DNA of 64,000 nucleotides from JAHEJA01 sp965657215. Lineage in GTDB: Bacteria > Pseudomonadota > Alphaproteobacteria > Rhodobacterales > Rhodobacteraceae. The translations under genes and the position numbers were made by a program. Shown here one piece after another: positions 41,746 to 49,962 of this stretch. Each line of letters opens with the position of its first letter. Position 1 is the first letter of the stretch. The stretch covers positions 42,179 to 106,178 of the forward strand of contig CBFHNR010000008.1 of NCBI GenBank assembly GCA_965657215.1, written 5' to 3'. Below the pieces are notes generated by a model, which saw only the letters and a list, made by a program, of their open reading frames with translations, did not search any database and had not been told where the DNA came from.

Positions 41746-42978
41746 CTAAAGGGCGGCCGCGCTAAGTCGTGTTTGGAATATGGTCTCATGACCTTTGGCA
41801 GGATGGCGTGGGATCAACAAAGCCAGACCAAGCGATACGCCCGCCATAGTAGCCGCAAGCATGAATACCGCCGCTGGGGACACTAACCAAAGATACCCTA
41901 ATGCGGCAGGTAGGAACACAGCCGCGATGTGATTGATCGTAAAGGCCACGGCAGCAGTTGGTGCAATATCACCTGGATCCGCAATCTTTTGGAAATAGGT
42001 CTTCAGCGCCAAAGCGAGAGCAAAGAACAAGTGATCCAAAATATAGAGAATAGAGGCGAGCAAGACCCCCCAGCCAAAATAGTAAATTCCGCCATAGGCC
42101 AAGAACACGCTCACAAGGCCAATATATTCAAATGCTAAGGCACGCCGTTCGCCATAGAATGCAACAAAACGTCCGAACAATGGGGCCAGTACGATATTGA
42201 TCACCAAGTTGATCAAATAGAGCGATGCGATTTCATGCACGTCGAACCCAAAGCGTTCCACCATCATAAAGCCTGCAAAGACTACGAAAATCTGACGCCG
42301 CGCACCTGCCATGAATTGCAAGGCGTAATAGAGCCAATACCGGCGTCGAAGGATAAACTTTTTGACCTGCGGTGTGGGCGCTTCGAATTGTGGATAGAGG
42401 GCAAACGCCAAAATCGTCAACACAACCGTCGCCCCTCCCCCAATCATATAGACAAGACTATAGGAGAGATCAAAGGCCCGCCATGTGACGACGATCGCCG
42501 CATAGGCCACCAAAGTTGCCGCCGAGCCTGCCGCCATGAGCCATCCCAAGACTTTGGGCGCGCGATCCTTGGGCAACCATTGAAGCTGAAGCGATTGGTT
42601 AACCGTTTCATAATAGTGAAAGCCGATCGAGCTCAGCATTGTGATTGTTAAAATACCACCCATGGACGGGAAATAGGCGGTTACTGCCGTTGCAGCCCCC
42701 AGCATCAAAAGCGAGACCAAACCCAAAACCTGTTCGCGTATGAACATGATCAGAGCAATCACACCAATCGCAAAGAACCCTGGAATTTCTCGAACAGTGT
42801 GCAACCACCCAATGTCAGAGCCGTCAAAATTACCGACCTCGATCACAAAATTGTTCAACAAGGCGGACCATACATTGAACGCAATCGGCATTGCGAGCGC
42901 CATTAAGAACAATAGCGCTATAGGGCGACGCCAAAGCGGGAAAGCCTGAGCTTCGGCAAGAGTGACATGTTTTCTCAT
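41746..42978 (-). CDS. MFS transporter
   Basis: This 410-residue membrane protein has about twelve hydrophobic helices and a central basic loop (VKKFILRRRYWLYYALQFM). The fold is major facilitator superfamily; the substrate is not evident. Its N terminus, LWRRPIALLFLMALAMPIAF, and the loop FGRFVAFYGERRALAFEY fit the family. It lies between prmA and priA on the same strand, with 62 bp to priA. No regulator is adjacent. Confidence 0.82.
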   Translation of the reverse strand: MRKHVTLAEAQAFPLWRRPIALLFLMALAMPIAFNVWSALLNNFVIEVGNFDGSDIGWLHTVREIPGFFAIGVIALIMFIREQVLGLVSLLMLGAATAVTAYFPSMGGILTITMLSSIGFHYYETVNQSLQLQWLPKDRAPKVLGWLMAAGSAATLVAYAAIVVTWRAFDLSYSLVYMIGGGATVVLTILAFALYPQFEAPTPQVKKFILRRRYWLYYALQFMAGARRQIFVVFAGFMMVERFGFDVHEIASLYLINLVINIVLAPLFGRFVAFYGERRALAFEYIGLVSVFLAYGGIYYFGWGVLLASILYILDHLFFALALALKTYFQKIADPGDIAPTAAVAFTINHIAAVFLPAALGYLWLVSPAAVFMLAATMAGVSLGLALLIPRHPAKGHETIFQTRLSAAAL

Positions 42979-43040
42979 GCCTGCCTCCTAACCCGTATAA
43001 TGTGGGAATGCGAGCCTAATTTGTGGCCCATGCGCCCCGT

Positions 43041-45236
43041 TTACAAAAAGCTATAGGGGTCAATATCAATCGCCAAGCGCGTGTCCCCTTTTAACTGAAC
43101 TTGCGCAACCCATTCGCTTAGTGCGGATTGCAGAGCCGTGTTTTTATCCCCTTTGACCAATAACCGCGTGCGGAAACGTCCGCGAATACGCGCAATCGGG
43201 GCTGGCGCGGGTCCGAAGACTTGCGCCCCGACACGGCGCAGCGGGGCATCATGTTGGGCCAGAAACATTCCTAAGTCATGCGAAATCGTTGCATCCGTTG
43301 CAGAGATGATAATAGCGGCCAAGCGACCAAAGGGCGGAACACCAGCGGCGCGGCGGCCCTCGGCCTCAGCGTTCCAATAGCCCACTTCGTCCCCATGCAA
43401 GATGGCATGAATGACTGGATGCTCGGGCTGATAGGTTTGTAACATGGCAACACCTGCCTTTTCTGCACGCCCAGCGCGACCCGCAACTTGGCGCATGAGC
43501 TGAAATGTCCGCTCTGAGGCGCGCAGGTCAGATCCCTGTAGTCCCAAGTCCGCATCAATCACGCCAACCAAAGTCAAATTGGGGAAATTATGTCCTTTGG
43601 CCACAAGCTGTGTTCCGATGATGATGTCGGCTCCACCCTCTGCAATGGAATTTATCGCTTCTTTCAAAGAGCGTGCGGACCCAAATAAATCCGAGGATAA
43701 CACCGCCACTCTTGCCTCTGGAAATAAAGCGGCGGCCTCTTCTGCCAATCGCTCAACACCTGGTCCAACAGGGGCCAAACGATCCTCTGCCTCACAATGA
43801 GGACAGGCCTTGGGAATGGGTTTGCTTTCCCCACATTGATGACACACAAGCCGCTTTTGAAACCGATGCTCGACGAGGCGGGCATCACAGGTGTCACACC
43901 CAATCTGCTGTCCACAGGCCCGACAAAGGGTGACAGGCGCATAACCACGGCGGTTGATAAACAAGAGCGACTGTTCACCCAACGCGATCCGTTGTTTGAT
44001 TTGCGACTGCAACACGGATGATATCCATCGATCGGACGGTAATTTCTCCGCCCGCATATCAATGGCACTCAGCTGCGGTAAAACCGCCTTGCCGTAGCGG
44101 GCGGTTAATTCAACCTTGTTGTATTTGCCACTCTCCGCATTGACCCATGTTTCCAAGCTTGGCGTTGCGGAGGCAAGGACGACTTTGGCACCTGCAATCG
44201 AGGCACGTAACACAGCCATATCGCGCGCGTTATATAAAACACCGTCTTCTTGTTTGTAGGAGGTGTCGTGTTCCTCATCCACAATAATCAAGCCCAAGGA
44301 TTGATAGGGAAGGAAGAGCGCAGATCGCGCACCGACCACAAATTGAGCACCACCTTGACCGACCATTTTCCACACGCGACGCCGTTCGGTCATGGTCACG
44401 CCAGAATGCCATTCCGCTGGGCGTACCCCAAAGCGGGCTTCAACGCGTGTTAAAAATTCAGCCGTTAATGCAATCTCGGGCAACAATACCAAGGCTTGTT
44501 GCCCTTTCCTCAGACATTCGGCGACGGCCTCTAGGTAGACTTCGGTTTTCCCTGACCCTGTGATGCCACGCAGCAAAGTCGTGTTATACCCCTCTGCGCG
44601 GACATAATCACAGAGCTGATGCGCCGCCGTTGTTTGATCGCTGGTCAAGTCTTTGGCGCCATAATCGGGGTCCATGCGCAAGAATGGCGCATCACGCGGC
44701 GTGCTTTCCTCTAACAACGAACCTGCTTCAACCATTCCCTTAATCACAGAGGTCGACACTCCCGCCATTTTGGCCAGTTCGCTCAGGGTAAAGCCCGCAC
44801 CGGCAAAATCCTCCATCGTCGCAATGACCCGTTCGCGCGCCTTGGTCATCCGGCCTAGGCTCGTATTCCCTATGCGATAAATTTTCTGCATCGAGGGTGG
44901 ATTACTTAGTCCCGGGGCACGCGTCGCTAACCGCAACATACCCGTCAGCGGCGTAATCGTATAATCCGCCGCTTTTTGCAAAAATGTCTTGAGCTCATCG
45001 CGCATCGGTGCCGCATCAAGCACACGGATAGCAGAGCGAATTTTGGCGATGTCATACCCGCCTTGTCCCGTGCCCCAAACCACACCGAGAACTTTCCTCG
45101 GCCCCAAGGGGACCTCGAGAAAAGCCCCGCGAAAACATCCACCTTCGGGCGCTTTGTAATCCAAAAACCGATCCAACGGCTGCGTCGTCAACACAGAAAT
45201 GAGCTCACCTTGGTGAAAAAATTCGGGGTCAGACAC
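43041..45236 (-). CDS. priA: Primosomal protein N' (replication restart helicase PriA)
   Basis: This 3'-5' superfamily 2 helicase restarts stalled replication forks. The 731-residue protein has an N-terminal DNA-binding domain, Walker A GITGSGKTEVYLEAV, the DEEH box in IIVDEEHDTSYKQ, and an eight-cysteine zinc region (CRACGQQIGCDTCDARL to CHQCGESKPIPKACPHC). The later helicase motifs are IIIGTQLVAKGHNFP and RTFQLMRQVAGRAGRAEKAG. It is divergent from the transaldolase gene across an 88-bp gap. Confidence 0.97.
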   Translation of the reverse strand: MSDPEFFHQGELISVLTTQPLDRFLDYKAPEGGCFRGAFLEVPLGPRKVLGVVWGTGQGGYDIAKIRSAIRVLDAAPMRDELKTFLQKAADYTITPLTGMLRLATRAPGLSNPPSMQKIYRIGNTSLGRMTKARERVIATMEDFAGAGFTLSELAKMAGVSTSVIKGMVEAGSLLEESTPRDAPFLRMDPDYGAKDLTSDQTTAAHQLCDYVRAEGYNTTLLRGITGSGKTEVYLEAVAECLRKGQQALVLLPEIALTAEFLTRVEARFGVRPAEWHSGVTMTERRRVWKMVGQGGAQFVVGARSALFLPYQSLGLIIVDEEHDTSYKQEDGVLYNARDMAVLRASIAGAKVVLASATPSLETWVNAESGKYNKVELTARYGKAVLPQLSAIDMRAEKLPSDRWISSVLQSQIKQRIALGEQSLLFINRRGYAPVTLCRACGQQIGCDTCDARLVEHRFQKRLVCHQCGESKPIPKACPHCEAEDRLAPVGPGVERLAEEAAALFPEARVAVLSSDLFGSARSLKEAINSIAEGGADIIIGTQLVAKGHNFPNLTLVGVIDADLGLQGSDLRASERTFQLMRQVAGRAGRAEKAGVAMLQTYQPEHPVIHAILHGDEVGYWNAEAEGRRAAGVPPFGRLAAIIISATDATISHDLGMFLAQHDAPLRRVGAQVFGPAPAPIARIRGRFRTRLLVKGDKNTALQSALSEWVAQVQLKGDTRLAIDIDPYSFL

Positions 45237-45324
45237 AGTTTGCGGTCCCTTTGGGCTTTTGATTGATCCCTTATTGAAGTAAAGCCTCAGCGAGATAAGG
45301 CCAACCCATCAAAGGACAAACGAG

Positions 45325-45978
45325 ATGAAATTTTTCGTAGACACCGCTGAAATTAATGAAATCGCAGAACTCAACGACCTAGGAATGGTCGATGGTGTAA
45401 CAACCAACCCATCCTTGATCAAGAAATCTGGTCGTGACATCATCGAAGTCACCAAAGAGATTTGTTCAATCGTGTCAGGCCCAGTGAGCGCAGAGGTCAC
45501 GGCAACTGATGCCGATCAAATGATCGCTGAGGGCCGTAAACTGGCTGAAATCGCAGACAACATCGCGGTAAAAGTTCCCCTCACTTGGGATGGCTTGAAA
45601 GCCTGTAAAACGCTGACTAACGAAGGCAAAATGGTCAATGTGACCCTCTGTTTTTCTGCGAACCAAGCTTTGTTGGCCGCAAAAGCAGGCGCAACATTCA
45701 TTTCGCCCTTCATAGGACGGTTGGATGATGTGAATATCGATGGCTTGGATCTGATCTCTGATATCAGAGCGATCTATGACAACTACGGGTTTGAAACGAA
45801 CATTCTAGCGGCCTCAATTCGCACAGTAAACCACGTCAAAGATTGCGCCCTTATCGGTGCGGATGTGATGACAGCCCCACCTGCGGTTATCAAATCCCTT
45901 GCAAATCATGTCCTCACCGACAAAGGTTTGGCAGCATTTTTGGCAGATATTGAAAAAACAGGGCAGAAAATCCTATAA
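45325..45978 (+). CDS. fsa: Transaldolase / fructose-6-phosphate aldolase family protein
   Basis: This class I aldolase of the short transaldolase (TalC/FSA) family is 217 residues. It has MKFFVDTAEINEI, GVTTNPSLI and the Schiff-base Lys83 in NIAVKVPLTWDGLKAC. It probably acts as the transaldolase of the pentose phosphate pathway; family members split between transaldolase and F6P aldolase activity. GAGATG precedes the start. A priA-fsa-DUF484-xerC order is common in this bacterial group. Confidence 0.93.
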   Translation: MKFFVDTAEINEIAELNDLGMVDGVTTNPSLIKKSGRDIIEVTKEICSIVSGPVSAEVTATDADQMIAEGRKLAEIADNIAVKVPLTWDGLKACKTLTNEGKMVNVTLCFSANQALLAAKAGATFISPFIGRLDDVNIDGLDLISDIRAIYDNYGFETNILAASIRTVNHVKDCALIGADVMTAPPAVIKSLANHVLTDKGLAAFLADIEKTGQKIL

Positions 45979-46021
45979 ACTTGTGCTAGAACGCCAATAG
46001 GTTGAATAAAGGGTGCGTAAC

Positions 46022-46735
46022 ATGACCAGCAATCCAGATTATGAAAAGGAACTCCGCGAAAAGATTTTGTCGGAACCTGACCTTGTCTTGGATGATCAAG
46101 CCGTCATCCGCGCCCTTATTTCTGCAAATGAAAAATCCATGGGGTCGAATATTGTCGATCTTCGTGGTGTGGCAATGAATAGGCTAGAAGACCGCCTTGA
46201 TCGTCTTGAAGACACGCATCGCAGTGTCATTGCCGCCGCATATGACAATCTAGCAGGCACGAACCAAGTTCACCGCGCTATTTTGCGTCTTATGGATGGT
46301 GTTGAATTCGAACATTTCATGGCGGACTTGCAAGGCGACGTTGCCGAAATTCTGCGCATAGATAGCATTCGGCTCGTGCTTGAAACTCGTCAAACCGATA
46401 TGGATGCCGCCGCCGCATTAAGCGACGTAAGCGATGTCATAACCCTCGTTATTCCTGGGTTTGTTGAGGCCTATCTTACGGGTGGACGTGATACACCCAC
46501 GCGACCTGTGACACTGCGAACAGTTGGACCCGCCTCTGAGCAAGTCTTTGGAGAGGATGCAGGTTTCATCAAAACAGAGGCCTGTCTCAAACTTGATTTT
46601 GGTCCCGGTCGCTTGCCCGCAATGCTGGTGCTTGGCTCAGATGATCCACAGCATTTCACGCCACAGCAAGGCACGGATTTGCTTGCGTTCTTTGGGGGCG
46701 TTTTCGAACGTGTCATGCGCCGCTATTTAGCATGA
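46022..46735 (+). CDS. DUF484 family protein
   Basis: This GAF-like soluble protein of about 237 residues opens with an N-terminal helix-rich segment (FLxxxPDxL-like LSEPDLVLDDQAVIRAL), then a coiled coil (MNRLEDRLDRLEDTHRSVIAAA) and a GAF fold ending in LGSDDPQHFTPQQGTDLLAFFGGVFERV. DUF484 genes stand next to xerC in many proteobacteria; the role is unknown. I use the ATG at 46022 (AAGGG upstream) over the GTG at 46013. It overlaps xerC by 4 bp. Confidence 0.9.
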   Translation: MTSNPDYEKELREKILSEPDLVLDDQAVIRALISANEKSMGSNIVDLRGVAMNRLEDRLDRLEDTHRSVIAAAYDNLAGTNQVHRAILRLMDGVEFEHFMADLQGDVAEILRIDSIRLVLETRQTDMDAAAALSDVSDVITLVIPGFVEAYLTGGRDTPTRPVTLRTVGPASEQVFGEDAGFIKTEACLKLDFGPGRLPAMLVLGSDDPQHFTPQQGTDLLAFFGGVFERVMRRYLA

Positions 46736-47661
46736 GCCTGATTTCATCGGCGTGCTTGGATTACCTTGCCGAATGGCTAGACGTTAAATCCGCTCTCGAT
46801 AATACATCTAAAAACACCCATGATGCCTATCAACGCGATGTCATGGATTTTCTCGCATTCCTCACCGAGCATAGAGGCGAGCGAGGCGGCAAGGACATGC
46901 TTGTGTCACTGCAAGTCAGCGACATGCGGTCATGGATGGCCCACTTGCGCGCTCGCAAAATTTCCGCGCGGTCTTTGGCACGGAAATTATCCTCGGTAAA
47001 AAGCTTTTATAAATGGTTCGCTAAACGCGAAGGGATTGACCCTACCATCGTGCTATCGACAAAAGCCCCCAAGTTTCAAAACAAACTTCCCCGCCCACTG
47101 GCCGAAGAGGCCGCGCAAGATTTGCTAACAACAGTCGAGAGCCAATCTTTGACGCCTTGGATTGCCGCGCGTGATACAGCCGTCATTACGCTTCTTTATG
47201 CATGTGGACTTCGCATATCTGAAGCCCTTGCTCTGACGGGGGCAGATGCGCCCCTTGGCACCAGTCTGCGCATAACTGGTAAAGGGGGCAAAGAACGCAT
47301 CGTTCCCGTGATCGACGTGGCGAGAACCGCTGTTGATGCCTATTGTCGTGCCTGTCCTTACGATCTTGACCCAAGCTCCCCTCTATTTCGAGGGACCCGC
47401 GGGGGCGCACTTAATCCGCGGATCATTCAAAAGACGATGCAAAACGTCCGACTGCAGCTTGGCTTGCCGCCTTCTGCGACGCCACATGCCTTACGCCACA
47501 GCTTTGCGACGCACTTACTTAGCGCCGGTGGCGACCTCAGATCAATCCAAGAACTCTTGGGTCATGCCAATCTTTCGACGACCCAAGCCTACACAGGCGT
47601 TGACACGGCCCGCCTAATGGAGGTTTATTCACAAACCCACCCAAAGGCCTCTCGGTCTTAA
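46732..47661 (+). CDS. xerC: Tyrosine recombinase XerC
   Basis: This recombinase resolves chromosome dimers at dif with XerD. The 309-residue protein has an N-terminal SAM-like core-binding domain and a catalytic domain. The expected residues are in LYACGLRISEALAL (Arg), TGKGGKERIVPV (Lys), HALRHSFATHLL (His and Arg), LGHANLSTTQAYTGVD (His and Tyr). Pairing with DUF484 supports XerC rather than XerD or a phage integrase. No integrated element is adjacent. Confidence 0.92.
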   Translation: MSLISSACLDYLAEWLDVKSALDNTSKNTHDAYQRDVMDFLAFLTEHRGERGGKDMLVSLQVSDMRSWMAHLRARKISARSLARKLSSVKSFYKWFAKREGIDPTIVLSTKAPKFQNKLPRPLAEEAAQDLLTTVESQSLTPWIAARDTAVITLLYACGLRISEALALTGADAPLGTSLRITGKGGKERIVPVIDVARTAVDAYCRACPYDLDPSSPLFRGTRGGALNPRIIQKTMQNVRLQLGLPPSATPHALRHSFATHLLSAGGDLRSIQELLGHANLSTTQAYTGVDTARLMEVYSQTHPKASRS

Positions 47662-47688
47662 CCCCTCATTCTGAAAAGCCTCATCCTT

Positions 47689-48387
47689 ATGTCTATACGC
47701 CAAAAAGCCCTCTTCGTTCACTTGCTCACAGCATCAGGTGCCGTCTTCGCGATGCTTGCAATGTTGGCGGCAAGCGAGGCAAAATGGGGACTTATGTTTA
47801 TCTGGCTCGTTGTGGCCTTTGCTGTTGACGGCATTGACGGACCGCTAGCGCGTAAGGTCGATGTGAAAACCAATGCGCCGCGATTTGACGGCGTTCTGTT
47901 GGATTTGATCATTGATTATCTAACCTATGTGTTTATTCCTGCCTTCGCTCTGTTCAAATCTGGCCTATTGCCAGGATGGACAGGCTGGTTCGCGATCATC
48001 ATCATCACATTCACCTCGGCCATGTATTTTTGTGACGGGCACATGAAAACCAAGGACAATAGTTTTCAAGGGTTTCCTGGCTGTTGGAATATGCTTGTGA
48101 TTGTTATTTTTGCGTTAGAGCCAAATTTCTGGATCACGCTATTTTTAGTGGCGGGCTTGGCGATTGCGATGTTTCTTCCGCTTAAATTTATTCACCCAGT
48201 CCGCACAATGCGCTGGCGTGCTCTTTCGCTTCCCATTGCTCTGGCTTGGACGTTTTTTGCAGGATGGGCCGCATGGGTCGATTTCCACCCAGAAAGTTGG
48301 GCGCATTGGGGGTTATTGCTAACCTCTGTTTACTTGCTCTTTGCAGGCATCGCTCAGCAAATTATCCCAGCGTGCTTAAGGTTTTAG
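47689..48387 (+). CDS. pcs: Phosphatidylcholine synthase
   Basis: This membrane enzyme condenses CDP-diacylglycerol with choline to phosphatidylcholine, a route found mainly in alphaproteobacteria and some gammaproteobacteria. The 232-residue protein has several helices and a CDP-alcohol phosphotransferase signature: VDGIDGPLARKVDV then FDGVLLDLIIDY, fitting DG-x2-AR-x8-G-x3-D-x3-D with spacing typical of Pcs. Further segments (CDGHMKTKDNSFQGFPGCWN) are Pcs-like. Its end overlaps the convergent ABC permease gene by 12 bp. Confidence 0.9.
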   Translation: MSIRQKALFVHLLTASGAVFAMLAMLAASEAKWGLMFIWLVVAFAVDGIDGPLARKVDVKTNAPRFDGVLLDLIIDYLTYVFIPAFALFKSGLLPGWTGWFAIIIITFTSAMYFCDGHMKTKDNSFQGFPGCWNMLVIVIFALEPNFWITLFLVAGLAIAMFLPLKFIHPVRTMRWRALSLPIALAWTFFAGWAAWVDFHPESWAHWGLLLTSVYLLFAGIAQQIIPACLRF

Positions 48388-49179
48388 GCGATACCCTGTT
48401 TTCAAAAAGGCCCATGCCAAGAGGTTAACGCCAAATACAGAGACTACTCCAATAACTAAGCCGAGGGCGGCGTTGTTATCCGATACACCGATTACTGAAA
48501 ACCGTACACCGTCGATCAGATAGAAAATCGGATTGAAGAGAGTGATTTGACGTAGAATTTCGGGTAAGGCGTTTATCGAATAAAAGCTCCCCGATAAAAA
48601 CGCCAGCGGTGTAATGATAAAATTGGTGATAGCCGCCATTTGATCGAATTTATTGGCGTAGATCCCAGCGATGATCCCCAAACCACCCAAAAACGCCGCG
48701 CCCAAAAACACAAAAGCGATGAAGTAGAGCGGATGCGCCATCCCAATCCCTAAAACGAGGAAGAGACCCAACCAAATACCAGCCGCCACCAAAAAGCCGC
48801 GCGCAATCCCGCCAGCAAGATATCCACAGACCATTTCCAATGCGGACAATGGGGGCATCAACGTATCCACAATATTGCCTTGGACCTTGGAAATAACGAT
48901 AGAGGATGAGGTATTGGCAAAGGCATTTTGGATGACTGCCATCATCATCAGTCCAGGCGCCAAGAATTCAACAAAAGGAACACCCAAGACATCCCCACGC
49001 CGCGGTCCTATGGCAATATTAAAGATCATCAAAAACAGAGCCGCCGTCACCAAAGGCGCAAGCAAGGTCTGTGTCCAAACTGTCCAAAACCGCAAGATTT
49101 CACGCTGAGACAGAGTATAGACACCTAACCAGTTTACGCGCCCAAAGCGACGAACCCCTAATTTTGTTTCACTTAACAT
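48376..49179 (-). CDS. ABC-2 type transporter permease
   Basis: This 267-residue protein has six hydrophobic helices and the ABC-2 permease pattern: REILRFWTVWTQTLLAPLVTAALF, FLAPGLMMMAVIQNAFANTSSSI and FLSGSFYSINALPEILRQI near the end. It resembles YadH-type exporters of unknown substrate. The matching ATPase is usually adjacent but none is present on either side here. The last 12 bp overlap pcs on the opposite strand. Confidence 0.88.
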   Translation of the reverse strand: MLSETKLGVRRFGRVNWLGVYTLSQREILRFWTVWTQTLLAPLVTAALFLMIFNIAIGPRRGDVLGVPFVEFLAPGLMMMAVIQNAFANTSSSIVISKVQGNIVDTLMPPLSALEMVCGYLAGGIARGFLVAAGIWLGLFLVLGIGMAHPLYFIAFVFLGAAFLGGLGIIAGIYANKFDQMAAITNFIITPLAFLSGSFYSINALPEILRQITLFNPIFYLIDGVRFSVIGVSDNNAALGLVIGVVSVFGVNLLAWAFLKTGYRLKP

Positions 49180-49259
49180 CGCTTTACCTCAAAACTTCTC
49201 AATAGATGCCTTGTAACTCGATAATCTATGGTTAGAATAGAGGCTTGAGAAAATTAATT

Positions 49260-49286
49260 AAAGCATCCAGCAATCGAGATGCTTTT
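49260..49286 (+). promoter_or_regulatory. Hairpin in the gcrA leader
   Basis: AAAGCATC (49260-49267) pairs with GATGCTTT (49278-49285) and ends in TTTT, 16 bp before the gcrA start. It could be an attenuator-like or RNA-level control element. A possible promoter (TTGTAA-N17-AGAATA) lies about 30 bp upstream of the hairpin. Confidence 0.4.
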
Positions 49287-49301
49287 AACTAAGGAAATCC
49301 G

Positions 49302-49874
49302 ATGTCTTGGACCGATGAGCGCGTCGAGCTGCTAAAGAAAATGTGGGGCGAAGGCCAATCTGCGAGCCAGATCGCAAAAGAATTAGGCGGCGTCACCCGC
49401 AATGCCGTAATCGGCAAAGTACATCGCCTTGGATTATCAAACCGCGCGACCACATCGACTGCGACCTCTGCTAAGACTGAGGCCAAGGCAAAAGCCGCGC
49501 CCAAAGCAGCGGCCAAGGCCGCCAAGCCCGCCGCAGAGCCCAAAGTGGAAATGGAAACCAAGCCTGCTGTTATTGCCACAACGACACCAGCGCGCCGCCA
49601 GATCATTCCTGCGGGCCAGCCACTTCCCCCTCAGCCTTCAGCGAACGAAATTAGCCCTGAAGCTTTGGCACGTGTGAATGAAATCGAGAAGAAAGCTAAA
49701 AAGCTAACTCTTTTGGAATTGACAGAGCGGACATGTAAATGGCCTGTTGGCGATCCAGCGACAGAACACTTTTGGTTTTGTGGCCTTCCTACGCAGTCAG
49801 GCAAACCCTATTGCGAGGCCCATGTTGGCGTTGCGTTCCAGCCTATGAGCACACGGCGTGATCGCCGCCGTTGA
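49302..49874 (+). CDS. gcrA: Cell cycle regulator GcrA
   Basis: GcrA is an alphaproteobacterial transcription factor that binds sigma-70 RNA polymerase and responds to CcrM adenine methylation at GANTC sites. The 190-residue protein opens with the conserved helix-turn-helix SWTDERVELLKKMWGEGQSA and ELGGVTRNAVIGKVHRLGL. A low-complexity Ala/Lys/Pro linker (residues 47-105) follows, then the C-terminal polymerase-binding domain CKWPVGDPATEHFWFCG with KPYCEAHVGVAFQP. AAGGAAA precedes the start. Confidence 0.96.
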   Translation: MSWTDERVELLKKMWGEGQSASQIAKELGGVTRNAVIGKVHRLGLSNRATTSTATSAKTEAKAKAAPKAAAKAAKPAAEPKVEMETKPAVIATTTPARRQIIPAGQPLPPQPSANEISPEALARVNEIEKKAKKLTLLELTERTCKWPVGDPATEHFWFCGLPTQSGKPYCEAHVGVAFQPMSTRRDRRR

Positions 49875-49875
49875 G

Positions 49876-49906
49876 GTTTTGAGTATTTCTTCAAAGATGA
49901 AGACAA
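49876..49906. repeat. Degenerate dispersed intergenic element after gcrA
   Basis: GGTTTTGAGTATTT followed by CTTCAAAGATGAAGA right after gcrA keeps the GAGTATTT and GATGAAG blocks of a repeat common at gene ends in Rhodobacteraceae. Confidence 0.3.
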
Positions 49907-49926
49907 CTCAGTTCTAAGAATGAGTA

Positions 49927-49961
49927 TGGCCGCACAAGAGTAATCTTGATGCGGCCTTTTT
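49927..49961 (+). terminator. Terminator after gcrA
   Basis: GGCCGCA and CAAGA pair with TCTTG and TGCGGCC around GTAA with one bulged A, followed by TTTTT. The AsmA gene ends 2 bp beyond, so it lies in the convergent gap. Confidence 0.75.
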
Positions 49962-49962
49962 G

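Noticed and set aside
46732..47661. Phage or island integrase
   Set aside because: The tyrosine recombinase is preceded by DUF484 in the conserved xerC setting, with no attachment-site repeats or phage genes nearby.
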